Positions 8,908 to 18,273 of a stretch of DNA of 45,888 nucleotides are shown piece after piece. The notes beneath the pieces were generated by a model. That model made no database searches, had not been told where the DNA came from, and was given only the letters and a program-made list of their open reading frames with translations. The DNA is taken from positions 1-45,888 of the forward strand of contig JBDRCM010000031.1 of NCBI GenBank assembly GCA_043821725.1, given 5' to 3'. The stretch is from CAYHSR01 sp043821725. Lineage in GTDB: Bacteria; Patescibacteriota; Patescibacteriia; Magasanikbacterales; GWA2-37-8. Within the stretch, counting starts at the first letter, position 1; every line of letters begins with the position of its first letter. The translations under genes and the position numbers were made by a program.

Positions 8908-9141
8908 TTATATTAACAGCATCTCTTCAATTCTCTGTTTATTAAAACCAACAATAACTTCATCGTCAATTGTTATTACAGGCACTCCCAATTGGCCTGA
9001 TTTATCGAACATTTCTTTGGCCTTTTTCTGATCAGATGAAACATCAAATTCCTCAAAAGCCATTTTTTTATCAGTAAAATATTGCTTGGTAATATGGCAG
9101 TATGGACAAGTTGGGGTGGAATATATTGCTATTTTATGCAT
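8908..9141 (-). CDS. Glutaredoxin / NrdH-like thioredoxin-fold protein
   Basis: A 77-residue protein with the redox motif CPYC (C12, C15), the cis-proline loop GVPVI and a C-terminal VGFNKQRI helix. It reduces disulfides or glutathionylated proteins. In its position between thiI and the isc genes it may serve thiol chemistry of Fe-S assembly or tRNA thiolation. Whether the cell uses glutathione cannot be told from here. Confidence 0.88.
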   Translation of the reverse strand: MHKIAIYSTPTCPYCHITKQYFTDKKMAFEEFDVSSDQKKAKEMFDKSGQLGVPVITIDDEVIVGFNKQRIEEMLLI

Positions 9142-9181
9142 AAAACTTAATGCTATTATCGTTACAAATTTACAAAAAGAG

Positions 9182-10327
9182 TTATTTTATACCAATATAG
9201 TATGAATTATATGGGATTTTGTCAAGTGTGGATAAGTTAAAGTCCTCTTCCATTTTTTTTATCTTATGCAATGACGCTCTGGTTTCAGGATGCTTTGCAA
9301 TAAATAAACTACAACAATCATCATAAGGCCGATTTGATATTAATAAAGTATTGATTTGTTTTGCCTGCTCAATTATTTCTCTTTTATTTGTTCCAATTAA
9401 CGGAGAAAAAACAGGTATTTCGCTTGCTTCTCTTGTGCATGTCAAATTTTCAATGGTTTGTGAGGCAACTTGTCCTAAACTGTCTCCAGTACAAAGAACT
9501 TTATATCCGTCTGATTTAGCAATCATTGATGAAATTTTCATAAATATCCTTCTTGTGGCAATAAGCCTATATTTTGAAGGTATCTTCATTATTATCTCGC
9601 GTTGCAGTTTTGCAAATGGAACTATAAAAAGTTTTATTGACGGCTGGATGTTTGAAAGTGTTTGCGCAAGGTCAAAAATTTTTTTATTTACTTCCTCACT
9701 CACAGAAGTAGAGTTCTCAAAATGAACAAGTCCAATTTCAGCTCCTCTTTTCATCATGTTATATGTTGCTACAGGGCTATCAATTCCTCCAGAGAGTAAA
9801 CACAATATTTTGCCTGACACGCCAACCGGAAGGCCACCTGCCCCTTTGCGGATATCGCCAAATACAAATGCATCTTTATTGGAAATTGAAATGCGGATAT
9901 TTATGTCGCTATTCCGCAAATCCACCTTAAATCCATATTGTTTCGCTACATACGCGCCCATCTTTTCGCAAATTTGCATTGAACTGTATTGAAATCCTTT
10001 GAATGATCTTTTACAGCTTATCCGAAATTTCAGCTGAAATTTAATATTCTTTTGATAGTCAGCTATTAAAGCGTCAACACTTTTTTTAATTCCAACAATG
10101 GTATTTTTGCCCTTATATACCGGCGCGAAATTGGATATACCAGGTATTATGGCGAGGTGATCCATCTTTTTTTCATCAAAACAGGTTGCAAATAATCCTG
10201 ATTCAATTCGTTTAACTGAAATATTTTTAAATATCAACCTCAGATTCTTTATCAGAGCATTATAAAAAAAATCTCTGTTAGTGCCTTTGAGGAATATTTC
10301 GTCAGGATGTATGATTAAGTCAGTCAT
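9182..10327 (-). CDS. thiI: tRNA 4-thiouridine synthase ThiI
   Basis: Adenylates and thiolates U8 of tRNA with sulfur from IscS. There is an N-terminal ferredoxin-like and THUMP region (about residues 1-165), then the PP-loop ATPase with LLSGGIDSP (SGGIDS at 179-184) and a CC pair in YDDCCSLFIAKHPETR near the end. The protein stops there at 381 residues: the C-terminal rhodanese domain of the enterobacterial enzyme is absent, as in many bacteria. It is the first gene of the minus-strand run and has its own promoter. Confidence 0.93.
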   Translation of the reverse strand: MTDLIIHPDEIFLKGTNRDFFYNALIKNLRLIFKNISVKRIESGLFATCFDEKKMDHLAIIPGISNFAPVYKGKNTIVGIKKSVDALIADYQKNIKFQLKFRISCKRSFKGFQYSSMQICEKMGAYVAKQYGFKVDLRNSDINIRISISNKDAFVFGDIRKGAGGLPVGVSGKILCLLSGGIDSPVATYNMMKRGAEIGLVHFENSTSVSEEVNKKIFDLAQTLSNIQPSIKLFIVPFAKLQREIIMKIPSKYRLIATRRIFMKISSMIAKSDGYKVLCTGDSLGQVASQTIENLTCTREASEIPVFSPLIGTNKREIIEQAKQINTLLISNRPYDDCCSLFIAKHPETRASLHKIKKMEEDFNLSTLDKIPYNSYYIGIK

Positions 10328-10335
10328 AATGCCCT

Positions 10336-10364
10336 ATCTTACCAAATATGCGTTAATTTGGCAA
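10336..10364 (-). promoter_or_regulatory. Promoter of the thiI-isc operon
   Basis: On the minus strand TTGCCA (10364-10359) and TAAGAT (10341-10336) are separated by 17 bases and lie just upstream of the thiI ATG at 10327. Confidence 0.5.
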
Positions 10365-10399
10365 TAAGATTCAATAGCTATTCATTTCCATTGCTTTTG

Positions 10400-10408
10400 T
10401 GGTATAAT
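10400..10408 (+). promoter_or_regulatory. Extended -10 promoter of the cell-wall / priA / fmt run
   Basis: TGG directly before a perfect TATAAT (10403-10408) forms an extended -10 element. No good -35 is seen at the right distance. It sits 22 bases before the ATG at 10431. Confidence 0.6.
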
Positions 10409-10430
10409 GGAATAAAGTAAAATCAATATT

Positions 10431-12659
10431 ATGAATAAATTCACCAAATATCTCATATCTATATTTGGAATGTTGGCATTGTCAATCATTCCGTTAAGCG
10501 CCATATCTGCGGCAGATAATTTTAATCCAAATAATATAATCAGCGATGAAGAAATGCAATCGGTGTCCGGATGGTCAATACGCGATATTCAGAAATTTTT
10601 AGACAGCAAGGGTGGCTATATCAAGGACTACTACACTGCAAATACAAACGGGTTTCTTAAAAGCGCCGCTGAAATAATTTATGATGCGGCAAAGCAATAT
10701 GTAATCAGCCCAAAATTCTTGCTTGTCACTTTGCAAAAAGAACAAAGCTTGATTAGTTCAACAAACCCAAGTGAAAAACAACTTGATTGGGCTACGGGCT
10801 ACGCAGTATGTGATAGTTGTAAAACAACTGATCCAAAAATACAAAAATATAAGGGTTTTGGAAATCAAGTTGACAATGCCGCAGGTTTAATTCGCTGGTA
10901 TTATGATAATAAAGATGTTACTTATTTAAAGAAAAAAGATCAGATCTTAAACATTGATGGCCAGACCGTTATACCTGAGACATGGGCTACCGCATTTTTA
11001 TATAATTACACGCCTCATATACACGGAAATAAAAATTTTTGGAACTTAACTCAAAAATGGTTCAAGCAATACTATCCAAACGGCACAATACTTGAATCAG
11101 CTGAAAATGGCGACGTCTGGCTGATACAAGGCGAAAACAAAAGAAAGTTCAAAAATAAATCGGTTTTAATCAGCAGGGAAAATCCAAATTTAATAATCAA
11201 AGTACCTGAATCTGAACTTTCAAAATATATTGAAGGCACTGAACTAAATTTCCCTAATTATTCCCTTCTGCAAGCAGGATCTAAATATTATCTACTTGAT
11301 TCCGATACTCTTCGTCCTTTTGCATCAAGAGATGTTTTAAACAAGCTTGGTTACAACCCGCAGGAAATTATTGAAGTGAGCCAGGCAGATCTGATTGGAC
11401 TGGATATTGGATCAACAATTACTCTTGCTACTGCTTACCCGCATGGTGTAATTTACAAAATCATAGATAACAATGGCAAGTATTATTTTGTGAAAGACAA
11501 CAAGGCATATCCCCTTTTGGACGAATCAGTGGTTAAGGCCAATTATTCAAACTTAAATGTTGAAATAAAAACTCTCGCTGATCTGAAAAAAATTGAAGTT
11601 GCTGATACGCTAATGGGACACAAAGACGGAACTCTATTACAGATTGGCGGAAGCAGTAATATTTACGTGATAGAAAAAGGTAAAAAAAGAAAATTTGCAG
11701 ATGAAACAACTTTCACAAAAATGGGATACAACAAAAGTAATATAACGGAAGTTTCGCCATTGGTTGCAATGAATATCATAACCGGTGAAACAATTTTTTA
11801 TGATTCAGACAGTAATATCAGTGAATTGAATGATGGCATCGCCGTTAGTAATCCGCCACAAAATTTAACGGCTGTCATTGAGTATAAATACAAAACCTCC
11901 ATTCCCGCCTATCTTATTGCTGAATATCCAAGTGGAAAAATAATTGCAGGAAAAAATATTGATAAACAAAGGCCAATCGCATCTTTTGTCAAAGTCATGG
12001 TAGCTTATGAAGCGCTAAATCAAGGACTTGATTTTAACAAAAGCATTATTTATTCAGATAAATTATTCAATGAAAGCGGATATGCGCTAAAAGTTGCAAA
12101 CGGATCTATTTTCTCGCACAAAGACGTTTTAAACTCATTATTGATTGGTTCATATAATAATATGGCAAATGTTACTGCTGCTGCCACCGGATTGACTAAA
12201 AAAGAATTCCTAACAAAAGTCAATAATCGTCTTGTTGAATGGGGTGCAAAAAACACTAATGTTGACGATTTATCAGGGCTTAGCGAAAAAAATCTTTCAA
12301 CCCCAAGGGACTTATTAAATATTTACGGCAAAATACTGAAAAATCGCGATATGAATATAATATTAATGAAAAAAAAGCATGATTTTTGGACTAATGACAA
12401 CAAATATTTCTTCTCAATTGAAAACAGCAACAAAATGGATTTTGACGATAAAAATTTCACGATTTTAGCGAGCAAAACCGGTTATACCGACGAAGCAAAA
12501 TCCGTCTTATTTCTTCTAATTAAATCAAAGAGTAACAGCAAAAAATATATTATAATAACCATGGGTAATTCAGATTATGCAAACAGATTTGATGAACCAA
12601 AGAAAATCGCCAATTGGATATCAACAAATAGTAATTTAACGATTTCATCAAGTGAATAA
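10431..12659 (+). CDS. Secreted lysozyme-like / D-Ala-D-Ala carboxypeptidase fusion
   Basis: A 742-residue exported protein in three parts. (1) A signal peptide (about 1-27) and a region with SPKFLLVTLQKEQSLI, in which E104 could be a lysozyme-type glutamate; similar stretches occur in predicted secreted muramidase-like proteins. (2) About residues 220-460, several degenerate repeats of a surface motif with G-[KT]KR-[KP]F and a Gly-Tyr followed by 'ev' cores. (3) A C-terminal penicillin-binding fold with SxxK (S518-FV-K521), SxN (S574-Y-N576) and KTG (682-684), as in S11 D-alanyl-D-alanine carboxypeptidases. It could trim both glycan and peptide of peptidoglycan. The glycosidase assignment is tentative; the peptidase one is firm. 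Confidence 0.8.
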   Translation: MNKFTKYLISIFGMLALSIIPLSAISAADNFNPNNIISDEEMQSVSGWSIRDIQKFLDSKGGYIKDYYTANTNGFLKSAAEIIYDAAKQYVISPKFLLVTLQKEQSLISSTNPSEKQLDWATGYAVCDSCKTTDPKIQKYKGFGNQVDNAAGLIRWYYDNKDVTYLKKKDQILNIDGQTVIPETWATAFLYNYTPHIHGNKNFWNLTQKWFKQYYPNGTILESAENGDVWLIQGENKRKFKNKSVLISRENPNLIIKVPESELSKYIEGTELNFPNYSLLQAGSKYYLLDSDTLRPFASRDVLNKLGYNPQEIIEVSQADLIGLDIGSTITLATAYPHGVIYKIIDNNGKYYFVKDNKAYPLLDESVVKANYSNLNVEIKTLADLKKIEVADTLMGHKDGTLLQIGGSSNIYVIEKGKKRKFADETTFTKMGYNKSNITEVSPLVAMNIITGETIFYDSDSNISELNDGIAVSNPPQNLTAVIEYKYKTSIPAYLIAEYPSGKIIAGKNIDKQRPIASFVKVMVAYEALNQGLDFNKSIIYSDKLFNESGYALKVANGSIFSHKDVLNSLLIGSYNNMANVTAAATGLTKKEFLTKVNNRLVEWGAKNTNVDDLSGLSEKNLSTPRDLLNIYGKILKNRDMNIILMKKKHDFWTNDNKYFFSIENSNKMDFDDKNFTILASKTGYTDEAKSVLFLLIKSKSNSKKYIIITMGNSDYANRFDEPKKIANWISTNSNLTISSSE

Positions 12660-12686
12660 CTTGGAAATAATTAATTAAATAAATCT

Positions 12687-13478
12687 ATGTCGCTTGTATT
12701 CGCCGCTATTAGTCCGCACCCGCCTTTGCTGATTCCTTCAATCGGCAAAGAAAACATAAAGGAGGTTGAAAAAACAAAAAAATCGCTTCTTAAATTGGAA
12801 GAGGCAATGTATTTGGCAAGACCTGACATCATAGTTCTGATATCTCCACACGGAAGTTATTTCAGTGACGCTTTTACCATAAATGTGAGCCCTAATTTTC
12901 ATACGGATTTAACTCAATTCGGGGATCTGGAAACAAAGATTGAATTTAAAGGCGAAATGAATTTGTCGTCGCGACTACGGGAATGTGGAAAGGATGAAAA
13001 TATCCCAATCACAATGATAAGCGAGCCAAAACTTGATCATGGAAGCTCAGTGCCTCTTTACTATTTAGCACAACACCTTATTGGCACATCAATCCTACCC
13101 ATAGGATTCTGCTCCCTTGATTGGAAAACCCACGTTGAATTCGGCTATTTAATTAAGGATGCTATTTCTCAAATAAACAAACGCGTAGCAGTAATCGCTT
13201 CCGGCGACCTTTCACATGCGCTAAAAACCGAAGCGCCCGCGGGATATAATGCTGCCGGGGAAGAATTTGATACGGCTATTCGCGAGCTTCTTCAATCAAA
13301 TAACACAGTCGGGATGTTAAATCTTAATAAAAAATTTGTTGAAGACGCGGCTGAATGTGGATTTCGTTCAATTTTGATTTTAATGGGTATTTTGCGAAAC
13401 ATTAATTCACGCTATCAAGAATACAGCTATGAAGGCCCATACGGCGTCGGTTATTTGGTTTCAAATTTCATAATTTAG
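12687..13478 (+). CDS. MEMO / LigB-like protein of the AmmeMemoRadiSam set
   Basis: A 263-residue protein of the class III extradiol dioxygenase-like (LigB) fold. It starts with AISPHPPLLIP and has further conserved His in ISPHGSY, LDHGSSVP and ASGDLSHAL, which are the metal-site positions of the family. Proteins of this kind occur with AMMECR1 and a radical SAM enzyme as an uncharacterised three-part system. The radical SAM member is encoded at 28.9 kb in this window. The gene follows the cell-wall fusion by 27 bases. Confidence 0.78.
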   Translation: MSLVFAAISPHPPLLIPSIGKENIKEVEKTKKSLLKLEEAMYLARPDIIVLISPHGSYFSDAFTINVSPNFHTDLTQFGDLETKIEFKGEMNLSSRLRECGKDENIPITMISEPKLDHGSSVPLYYLAQHLIGTSILPIGFCSLDWKTHVEFGYLIKDAISQINKRVAVIASGDLSHALKTEAPAGYNAAGEEFDTAIRELLQSNNTVGMLNLNKKFVEDAAECGFRSILILMGILRNINSRYQEYSYEGPYGVGYLVSNFII

Positions 13479-13488
13479 AATATTGCAT

Positions 13489-15375
13489 ATGTTTTGTAAA
13501 GTAATCCCAGTACGAAGAATGCCAAGGCAACTGGATTACTTGATATATGCACTGCCAAAAAATCTTCAAACTCAAGCAAAAGTAGGCCAATTGGTTGAAA
13601 TACCGCTACAAAAACATGCGATTTTCGGCTTAATCAGTGAAATTGGCGATAAACTGATTGATAAAGCAAAAAATATAAAGGCGGTAAATAAAATAATTTT
13701 TAATGAGCCGGCAATCAGTAAAGAACAGCTGGCTTTTTTGTTGGAAATGTCCGATTTTTACGGCGTAAGCCCTGGAATTCTGGTAAAAATGAATCTTTTA
13801 CCTCTAAAAAAGACAAAGCTGGCTAAAGTGGAGATAGAAAAAAGCAAAGATACATCAAGCGTCGGCCTGATGAAAAGACCAAGCGCTTATACTTATTTAA
13901 CAGAGCAAGATCTTTACAATTATTTAAAAAAAAATAGCCCTTATAAAAAACAAATTTTAGTTATTGTTCCTGAAACGAAAATGATCGACGGAATTGCAAT
14001 AAATAAAGAGTGCGAAAAAATAACAGCTCGCATATCCAGCGAAATCAAAGAAAAGGATTTCTTTCAGTTATGGCTTGACATCAGGAATAAAAAAAAGAAC
14101 ATCATCATTGGCACGAGGTCGGCTCTTTTTTTGCCATTTACAAACCTGCGGGAAATATTCATGGTAGATGAATCAAACCCGAGCTACAAGAGCTGGGATC
14201 AATCCCCTCTTTATCACACGCGAGACGCAATATTTTTCTTAGCCAAGAGCCACTCGGCAAGTGTTCACTTATTATCACATACGCCGTCAGTTGAAACCTA
14301 TTATTTTTCTATGGCCGGATTATACAATTCAAACACTCGTGATATAAAAAAGCTTCCTGCATTGCCCGCTAAAATAAAAATTATAAACATGCTGGAAGAG
14401 CGCAAAAAAAGAAATTACGGATTCATGAGTGAGGATATAATAGATGCCATTCAAAAAAATGCAACCGTAGGCGATATTTTTGTAATGCTGAACAAGCGCG
14501 GATTTGCGTCATGCGTTGGGTGTAGAGATTGTGGTTTTATTCTGAAGTGCGAACAGTGCAAAAAACCGCTCACATTTCATGAACCCACAAATTGCTTGAT
14601 CTGTCACTACTGCTCAAAAGAATTAAAAATACAACGGCGATGCGAAAATTGTGGAGGAGTAAATTTGGCGATGCGCGGTATTGGTACCCAGCAAGTTCAA
14701 AACGAAATAAAAAAAATATTTAAGCAATCAAAAAAACCTGAAATTCTAAGAATTGACAGCGACGACAAAAAGGAAATTAATAACCTTGACAATGATGGTC
14801 GTAAAATAATCATTGGCACTCAAATGGCCTGGCGATTTATTGATTGGAAAAAAATAAGTCTGGTTGTATTTCTTGATGCTGACTCTTCCCTATTTATACC
14901 TGAATATAAAGTATCGGAAAATCTTTTTTATCGAATCCGTGACGCTCAATTCCGCCTTACCAGCACATCCTCATTGATAATTCAAACATCACATCCTGAT
15001 AACCCGGTTTTTAAAGGCATATCGGATCCTAAAAAATTTTATCACTCAGAACTTACAGACAGGCGAGCTTTCGGATACCCCCCGTACAAATATTTAATCC
15101 GCATATTCGGCGGTTTTAGTGATAAGATATCATCTGAAAAAGAAGCAAAAAATGTGCATTCCCGCTTGATTAATTTGACAAAAGGAAATAATTTTATTAA
15201 TATAACAGATTATCTGCCATGCTCACCTTTTTTTATGAAAAATAAATACTGGCATTTTATCCTGATTAAAATTGACTACAAAAAATACAAAAGCATGGCG
15301 AAAATGATTTCTTCAAATCTGTCAAACGACTGGAAGATTGACCCAAATCCAAATAATCTGTTAACAATAAAATAG
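13489..15375 (+). CDS. priA: PriA-like primosomal protein, helicase motifs degenerate
   Basis: Homologous to the replication-restart helicase PriA over its length (628 residues from the ATG at 13489; an in-frame TTG two codons earlier is less likely). The N-terminal DNA-binding region and the zinc-binding segment with paired cysteines (CVGCRDCG, CEQC, CHYC, CENCGG) are kept. The ATPase motifs are not: there is no Walker A lysine loop, the DEEH box reads DESN, and the arginine-finger motif QVAGRAGR is replaced by an unrelated stretch. It probably acts as a structural restart factor or DNA-binding scaffold without helicase activity. The neighbours def and fmt are its usual partners in bacterial gene order. 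Confidence 0.85.
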   Translation: MFCKVIPVRRMPRQLDYLIYALPKNLQTQAKVGQLVEIPLQKHAIFGLISEIGDKLIDKAKNIKAVNKIIFNEPAISKEQLAFLLEMSDFYGVSPGILVKMNLLPLKKTKLAKVEIEKSKDTSSVGLMKRPSAYTYLTEQDLYNYLKKNSPYKKQILVIVPETKMIDGIAINKECEKITARISSEIKEKDFFQLWLDIRNKKKNIIIGTRSALFLPFTNLREIFMVDESNPSYKSWDQSPLYHTRDAIFFLAKSHSASVHLLSHTPSVETYYFSMAGLYNSNTRDIKKLPALPAKIKIINMLEERKKRNYGFMSEDIIDAIQKNATVGDIFVMLNKRGFASCVGCRDCGFILKCEQCKKPLTFHEPTNCLICHYCSKELKIQRRCENCGGVNLAMRGIGTQQVQNEIKKIFKQSKKPEILRIDSDDKKEINNLDNDGRKIIIGTQMAWRFIDWKKISLVVFLDADSSLFIPEYKVSENLFYRIRDAQFRLTSTSSLIIQTSHPDNPVFKGISDPKKFYHSELTDRRAFGYPPYKYLIRIFGGFSDKISSEKEAKNVHSRLINLTKGNNFINITDYLPCSPFFMKNKYWHFILIKIDYKKYKSMAKMISSNLSNDWKIDPNPNNLLTIK

Positions 15376-15377
15376 CT

Positions 15378-15863
15378 ATGACATTGGAAATTATTAAATA
15401 TGAAGACCCAATACTACGACAAAAATGTCCGGAATTTGAAATTAAAAAAATTTCAAATCCTCAAATCAAAAAAATAATTAAGGACATGATCGATAGCATG
15501 TATATTAATGAAGGAGCCGGAATTGCGGCTCCTCAAATCGGATTACTCACCCGCATCTGCGTAGTATCAAAAAATCATACTGAAAAACAAGAGGATGACT
15601 TAGTGTTAATAAATCCGGTCTGGAAAAGAAAAGGATTCCGCACCGAAATTGCCGATGAAGGATGCCTGTCAGTGCCAAAAAAATACGGCGCTGTAAAAAG
15701 ATACAAAAAAATTACAGTCTCTTCACTGGATAGAAACGGAAAGCAAATTAAATTTGTGGCAACTAATTTTTTTGCGCGGGTTATTCAGCACGAAATTGAC
15801 CATTTGAACGGCATTTTATTTATTGATAAAGCCAAAAACATTCGCGAAATATATACAGAATAA
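15378..15863 (+). CDS. def: Peptide deformylase
   Basis: Removes the formyl group from new proteins. All three motifs are present: GAGIAAPQIG, EGCLSVP with the metal-binding Cys, and QHEIDHLNG with the two metal-binding His and the catalytic Glu. The length of 161 residues is normal. It lies 2 bases after priA and 3 bases before fmt, the classical priA-def-fmt order, so formylation and deformylation are made from one transcript. Confidence 0.97.
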   Translation: MTLEIIKYEDPILRQKCPEFEIKKISNPQIKKIIKDMIDSMYINEGAGIAAPQIGLLTRICVVSKNHTEKQEDDLVLINPVWKRKGFRTEIADEGCLSVPKKYGAVKRYKKITVSSLDRNGKQIKFVATNFFARVIQHEIDHLNGILFIDKAKNIREIYTE

Positions 15864-15866
15864 ATT

Positions 15867-16817
15867 ATGGCTCAATCAAATGAACCTGTAAGCGTGGTAT
15901 TCTTCGGGACTGGAATATTTGCTTCCGTTATTTTAGAGCATTTATTAAATTCAGAATATTTTAAGATTGTTTTAGTTGCTACACAACCCAGCAGACCTGT
16001 TGGACGAAAACAAATAAAGCAGGGATATCCGGTTAAGAATGTCTGCGATGAAAAAAAAATTAAAGTCCTTCAACCTGCTGACCTTGATAGTATTGATGAG
16101 CTGACTAAAAAACAAGATTTAAATATAATTGTTGATTATGGCATTAAAATACCAAATAGCATTATTGATTTACCTAAATTTGGGTCAATAAATATCCACC
16201 CTTCCCTTCTGCCTAAGTACAGAGGTCCTTCTCCTCTTCAAACCGCAATACTGAACGGCGATTCTGAAACCGGAATTAGCATTATGCTTATTGACGAAAA
16301 AATGGATCACGGACCTATTTTGGCGCAAACAAAAATCAGAATATCTGATAATGACAATTATTCCATGTTGAATAATAAAGTGGCAATTAAAGCTGCTAAT
16401 TTTTTGCCTAAAGTAATAAAGCAGTATATCGCAGGAGTCATCAAGCCCGTTGAACAAATGCATGACTATGCAATATTTTGTAAATTATTCAACCGTGAAA
16501 GTGGAAAAATTGATTTCAACGACAATGCTGACCGAATTTTTAATCAATACAGAGCAACAATTCCTTGGCCCGGATTGTGGTCCTTGATAGATGGAAAGAG
16601 AATTATATTTAAAGAAATTAAAAAATCAGACAAAAATATTCTGCAGGGTAAAATGATTTTCACGGAAAACAAGATTTTTATCGGCTGTTCAAGTGGGAGT
16701 ATTGAGATAATAAAAATACAACTGGCCGGTGGCAAAGAAATGATGTCAAAAGAATTTATTAACGGCTATTTGCGCTATAATAATTATGATTTTCTCAATA
16801 AACAAGCTAATAGTTAA
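15867..16817 (+). CDS. fmt: Methionyl-tRNA formyltransferase
   Basis: Formylates Met-tRNA-fMet for initiation. The catalytic region reads INIHPSLLPKYRGPSP with Asn and His, and the distal Asp is in LIDEKMDHGPIL. The N-terminal VFFGTGIFAS start and the C-terminal OB-type domain (from about residue 205) are present, 316 residues in all. The 3' end overlaps the following membrane-protein gene by 32 bases. Confidence 0.96.
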   Translation: MAQSNEPVSVVFFGTGIFASVILEHLLNSEYFKIVLVATQPSRPVGRKQIKQGYPVKNVCDEKKIKVLQPADLDSIDELTKKQDLNIIVDYGIKIPNSIIDLPKFGSINIHPSLLPKYRGPSPLQTAILNGDSETGISIMLIDEKMDHGPILAQTKIRISDNDNYSMLNNKVAIKAANFLPKVIKQYIAGVIKPVEQMHDYAIFCKLFNRESGKIDFNDNADRIFNQYRATIPWPGLWSLIDGKRIIFKEIKKSDKNILQGKMIFTENKIFIGCSSGSIEIIKIQLAGGKEMMSKEFINGYLRYNNYDFLNKQANS

Positions 16818-18225
16818 TCTGTTTTCTGGTATAAACGCGAAAAAAGCTCAATTTGTTTTGTTTGCAGGGCTATTTTTTTTATTGCGGGTTTTTTCATTTT
16901 TTTATCAGCCGGGTGGCTTGGTTAATTCGGTTATATCTTTATTCCTGCTTACAAGTGTAATATACCTTCTTCTTAAGTGCGAAACTACAGGATGGATTTT
17001 TATAGCAACTGAATTCATTTTAGGCGGTAGTGGCTCTTATTTATCTATTGGGTCTGTTAGTTTGCGAACTTATCTGTTGATGACAACAATACTCATTTTT
17101 TTTATAAAGAAACTTTATTATGGCGATTTAAAATCATGTATCAGAGAAAACAAAACCATTAGCTTAATTTTTTTGCTATTGTATATTGGCGTTGCTATTT
17201 CCTGCGCCCGCGGTATAGTGCTGGGAAACAACACAAACTTTGTTATTTCTGACGCCATTCCATACCTGTTTTTTCTGTATTACTATCCGCTTAAAAAACT
17301 GACCAAAAATCCGTTATTTGTTAAAAGTTGCTTTATTGTGATCTGCGTTACAATAACTTGCACGTTGTTTTTGGTTTTGGCTACGTTCGCTCTTTTTTCT
17401 ATACATTATTTTGAACTTCATGACTTATACTATAACTGGTTTAGAGATATTGCGGGCGGAAAAATCACAGACATGGGCAATCACTTTTTCCGCATAGTTT
17501 TAAATGAGCAACTTTTGTTGATTCCTCTTCTTCTTTATTATTCATTTAAAAAATTCAAATTCGGTTGTTTTGAAAAGGATCCTGTCATAAAACCTATAAC
17601 AATTGCAGCTTGTTTATTGGTTTTAATGTCAATCAATATTTCCAGATCATATTTTTTGGCGCTAATGGCCGGAATATTGGTATTTTTTATCCCAAAAAAT
17701 TTCAAGCTTGCAATAAAATATATAATTGTTTTATTTGGAATAATCATTATTTCATTCAGCGCTATCCATATATCTGCTTCACGCGCCCAAAGTTTCGGCT
17801 TTGACTTGATAGGTCTTAGAATAAATAGCATTGCCTATCCATCCATTGAAGAAAGTTCAATGAGCAGAATGGCACTGCTTCCGAAAATTCTAAAAAATAT
17901 TAAAAACAATCCTCTAATTGGGAGCGGATTTGGCACAGAATTGACCGTGTTTAATCCAGTGGTAAATGCCGAGGTTAAAACAAGGCATTTTGACTGGGGT
18001 TTTTTGGAAATTGTTGCTGAAATGGGAATAATAGGATCTTTGGCATGGATAATTCTGCTTACCTATCTTTGCTTCCAAATTATTTCTTTGAAAAAAAGAA
18101 TGGATCTCTCCATCTTGGCATCTATTTTAACAATAAATCTTACTCAGCCGGCCATTTTTCATGTATTTGGCGTGGTGCTTTTAATTATTCTTCTTTCTAA
18201 CATAACATCCGCTCAAAAAACATAA
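16786..18225 (+). CDS. O-antigen ligase / polymerase-like membrane protein
   Basis: A 479-residue integral membrane protein with about ten or more hydrophobic helices. A large periplasmic loop near residues 340-400 holds ARAQSFG and the GSGFGTEL segment (about residues 380-390), typical of the Wzy/WaaL-type O-antigen ligase family. It would join or polymerise surface glycans on lipid carriers. It starts inside the end of fmt and faces a convergent glycosyltransferase and flippase, which together make a small surface-polysaccharide locus. Confidence 0.78.
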   Translation: MIFSINKLIVNLFSGINAKKAQFVLFAGLFFLLRVFSFFYQPGGLVNSVISLFLLTSVIYLLLKCETTGWIFIATEFILGGSGSYLSIGSVSLRTYLLMTTILIFFIKKLYYGDLKSCIRENKTISLIFLLLYIGVAISCARGIVLGNNTNFVISDAIPYLFFLYYYPLKKLTKNPLFVKSCFIVICVTITCTLFLVLATFALFSIHYFELHDLYYNWFRDIAGGKITDMGNHFFRIVLNEQLLLIPLLLYYSFKKFKFGCFEKDPVIKPITIAACLLVLMSINISRSYFLALMAGILVFFIPKNFKLAIKYIIVLFGIIIISFSAIHISASRAQSFGFDLIGLRINSIAYPSIEESSMSRMALLPKILKNIKNNPLIGSGFGTELTVFNPVVNAEVKTRHFDWGFLEIVAEMGIIGSLAWIILLTYLCFQIISLKKRMDLSILASILTINLTQPAIFHVFGVVLLIILLSNITSAQKT

Positions 18226-18229
18226 CCTG

Positions 18230-18269
18230 TCTGTTGGGAAAGCGCATTTAGCAACAGAAACATAAGAGA
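18230..18269. repeat. Hairpin between convergent genes, second copy of the MITE-like end
   Basis: TCTGTTG (18230-18236) pairs with CAACAGA (18252-18258). Positions 18238-18269 match 241-273 with only a few mismatches. The element sits exactly between two converging genes, where it may act as a terminator in both directions. Confidence 0.5.
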
Positions 18270-18273
18270 ATCT

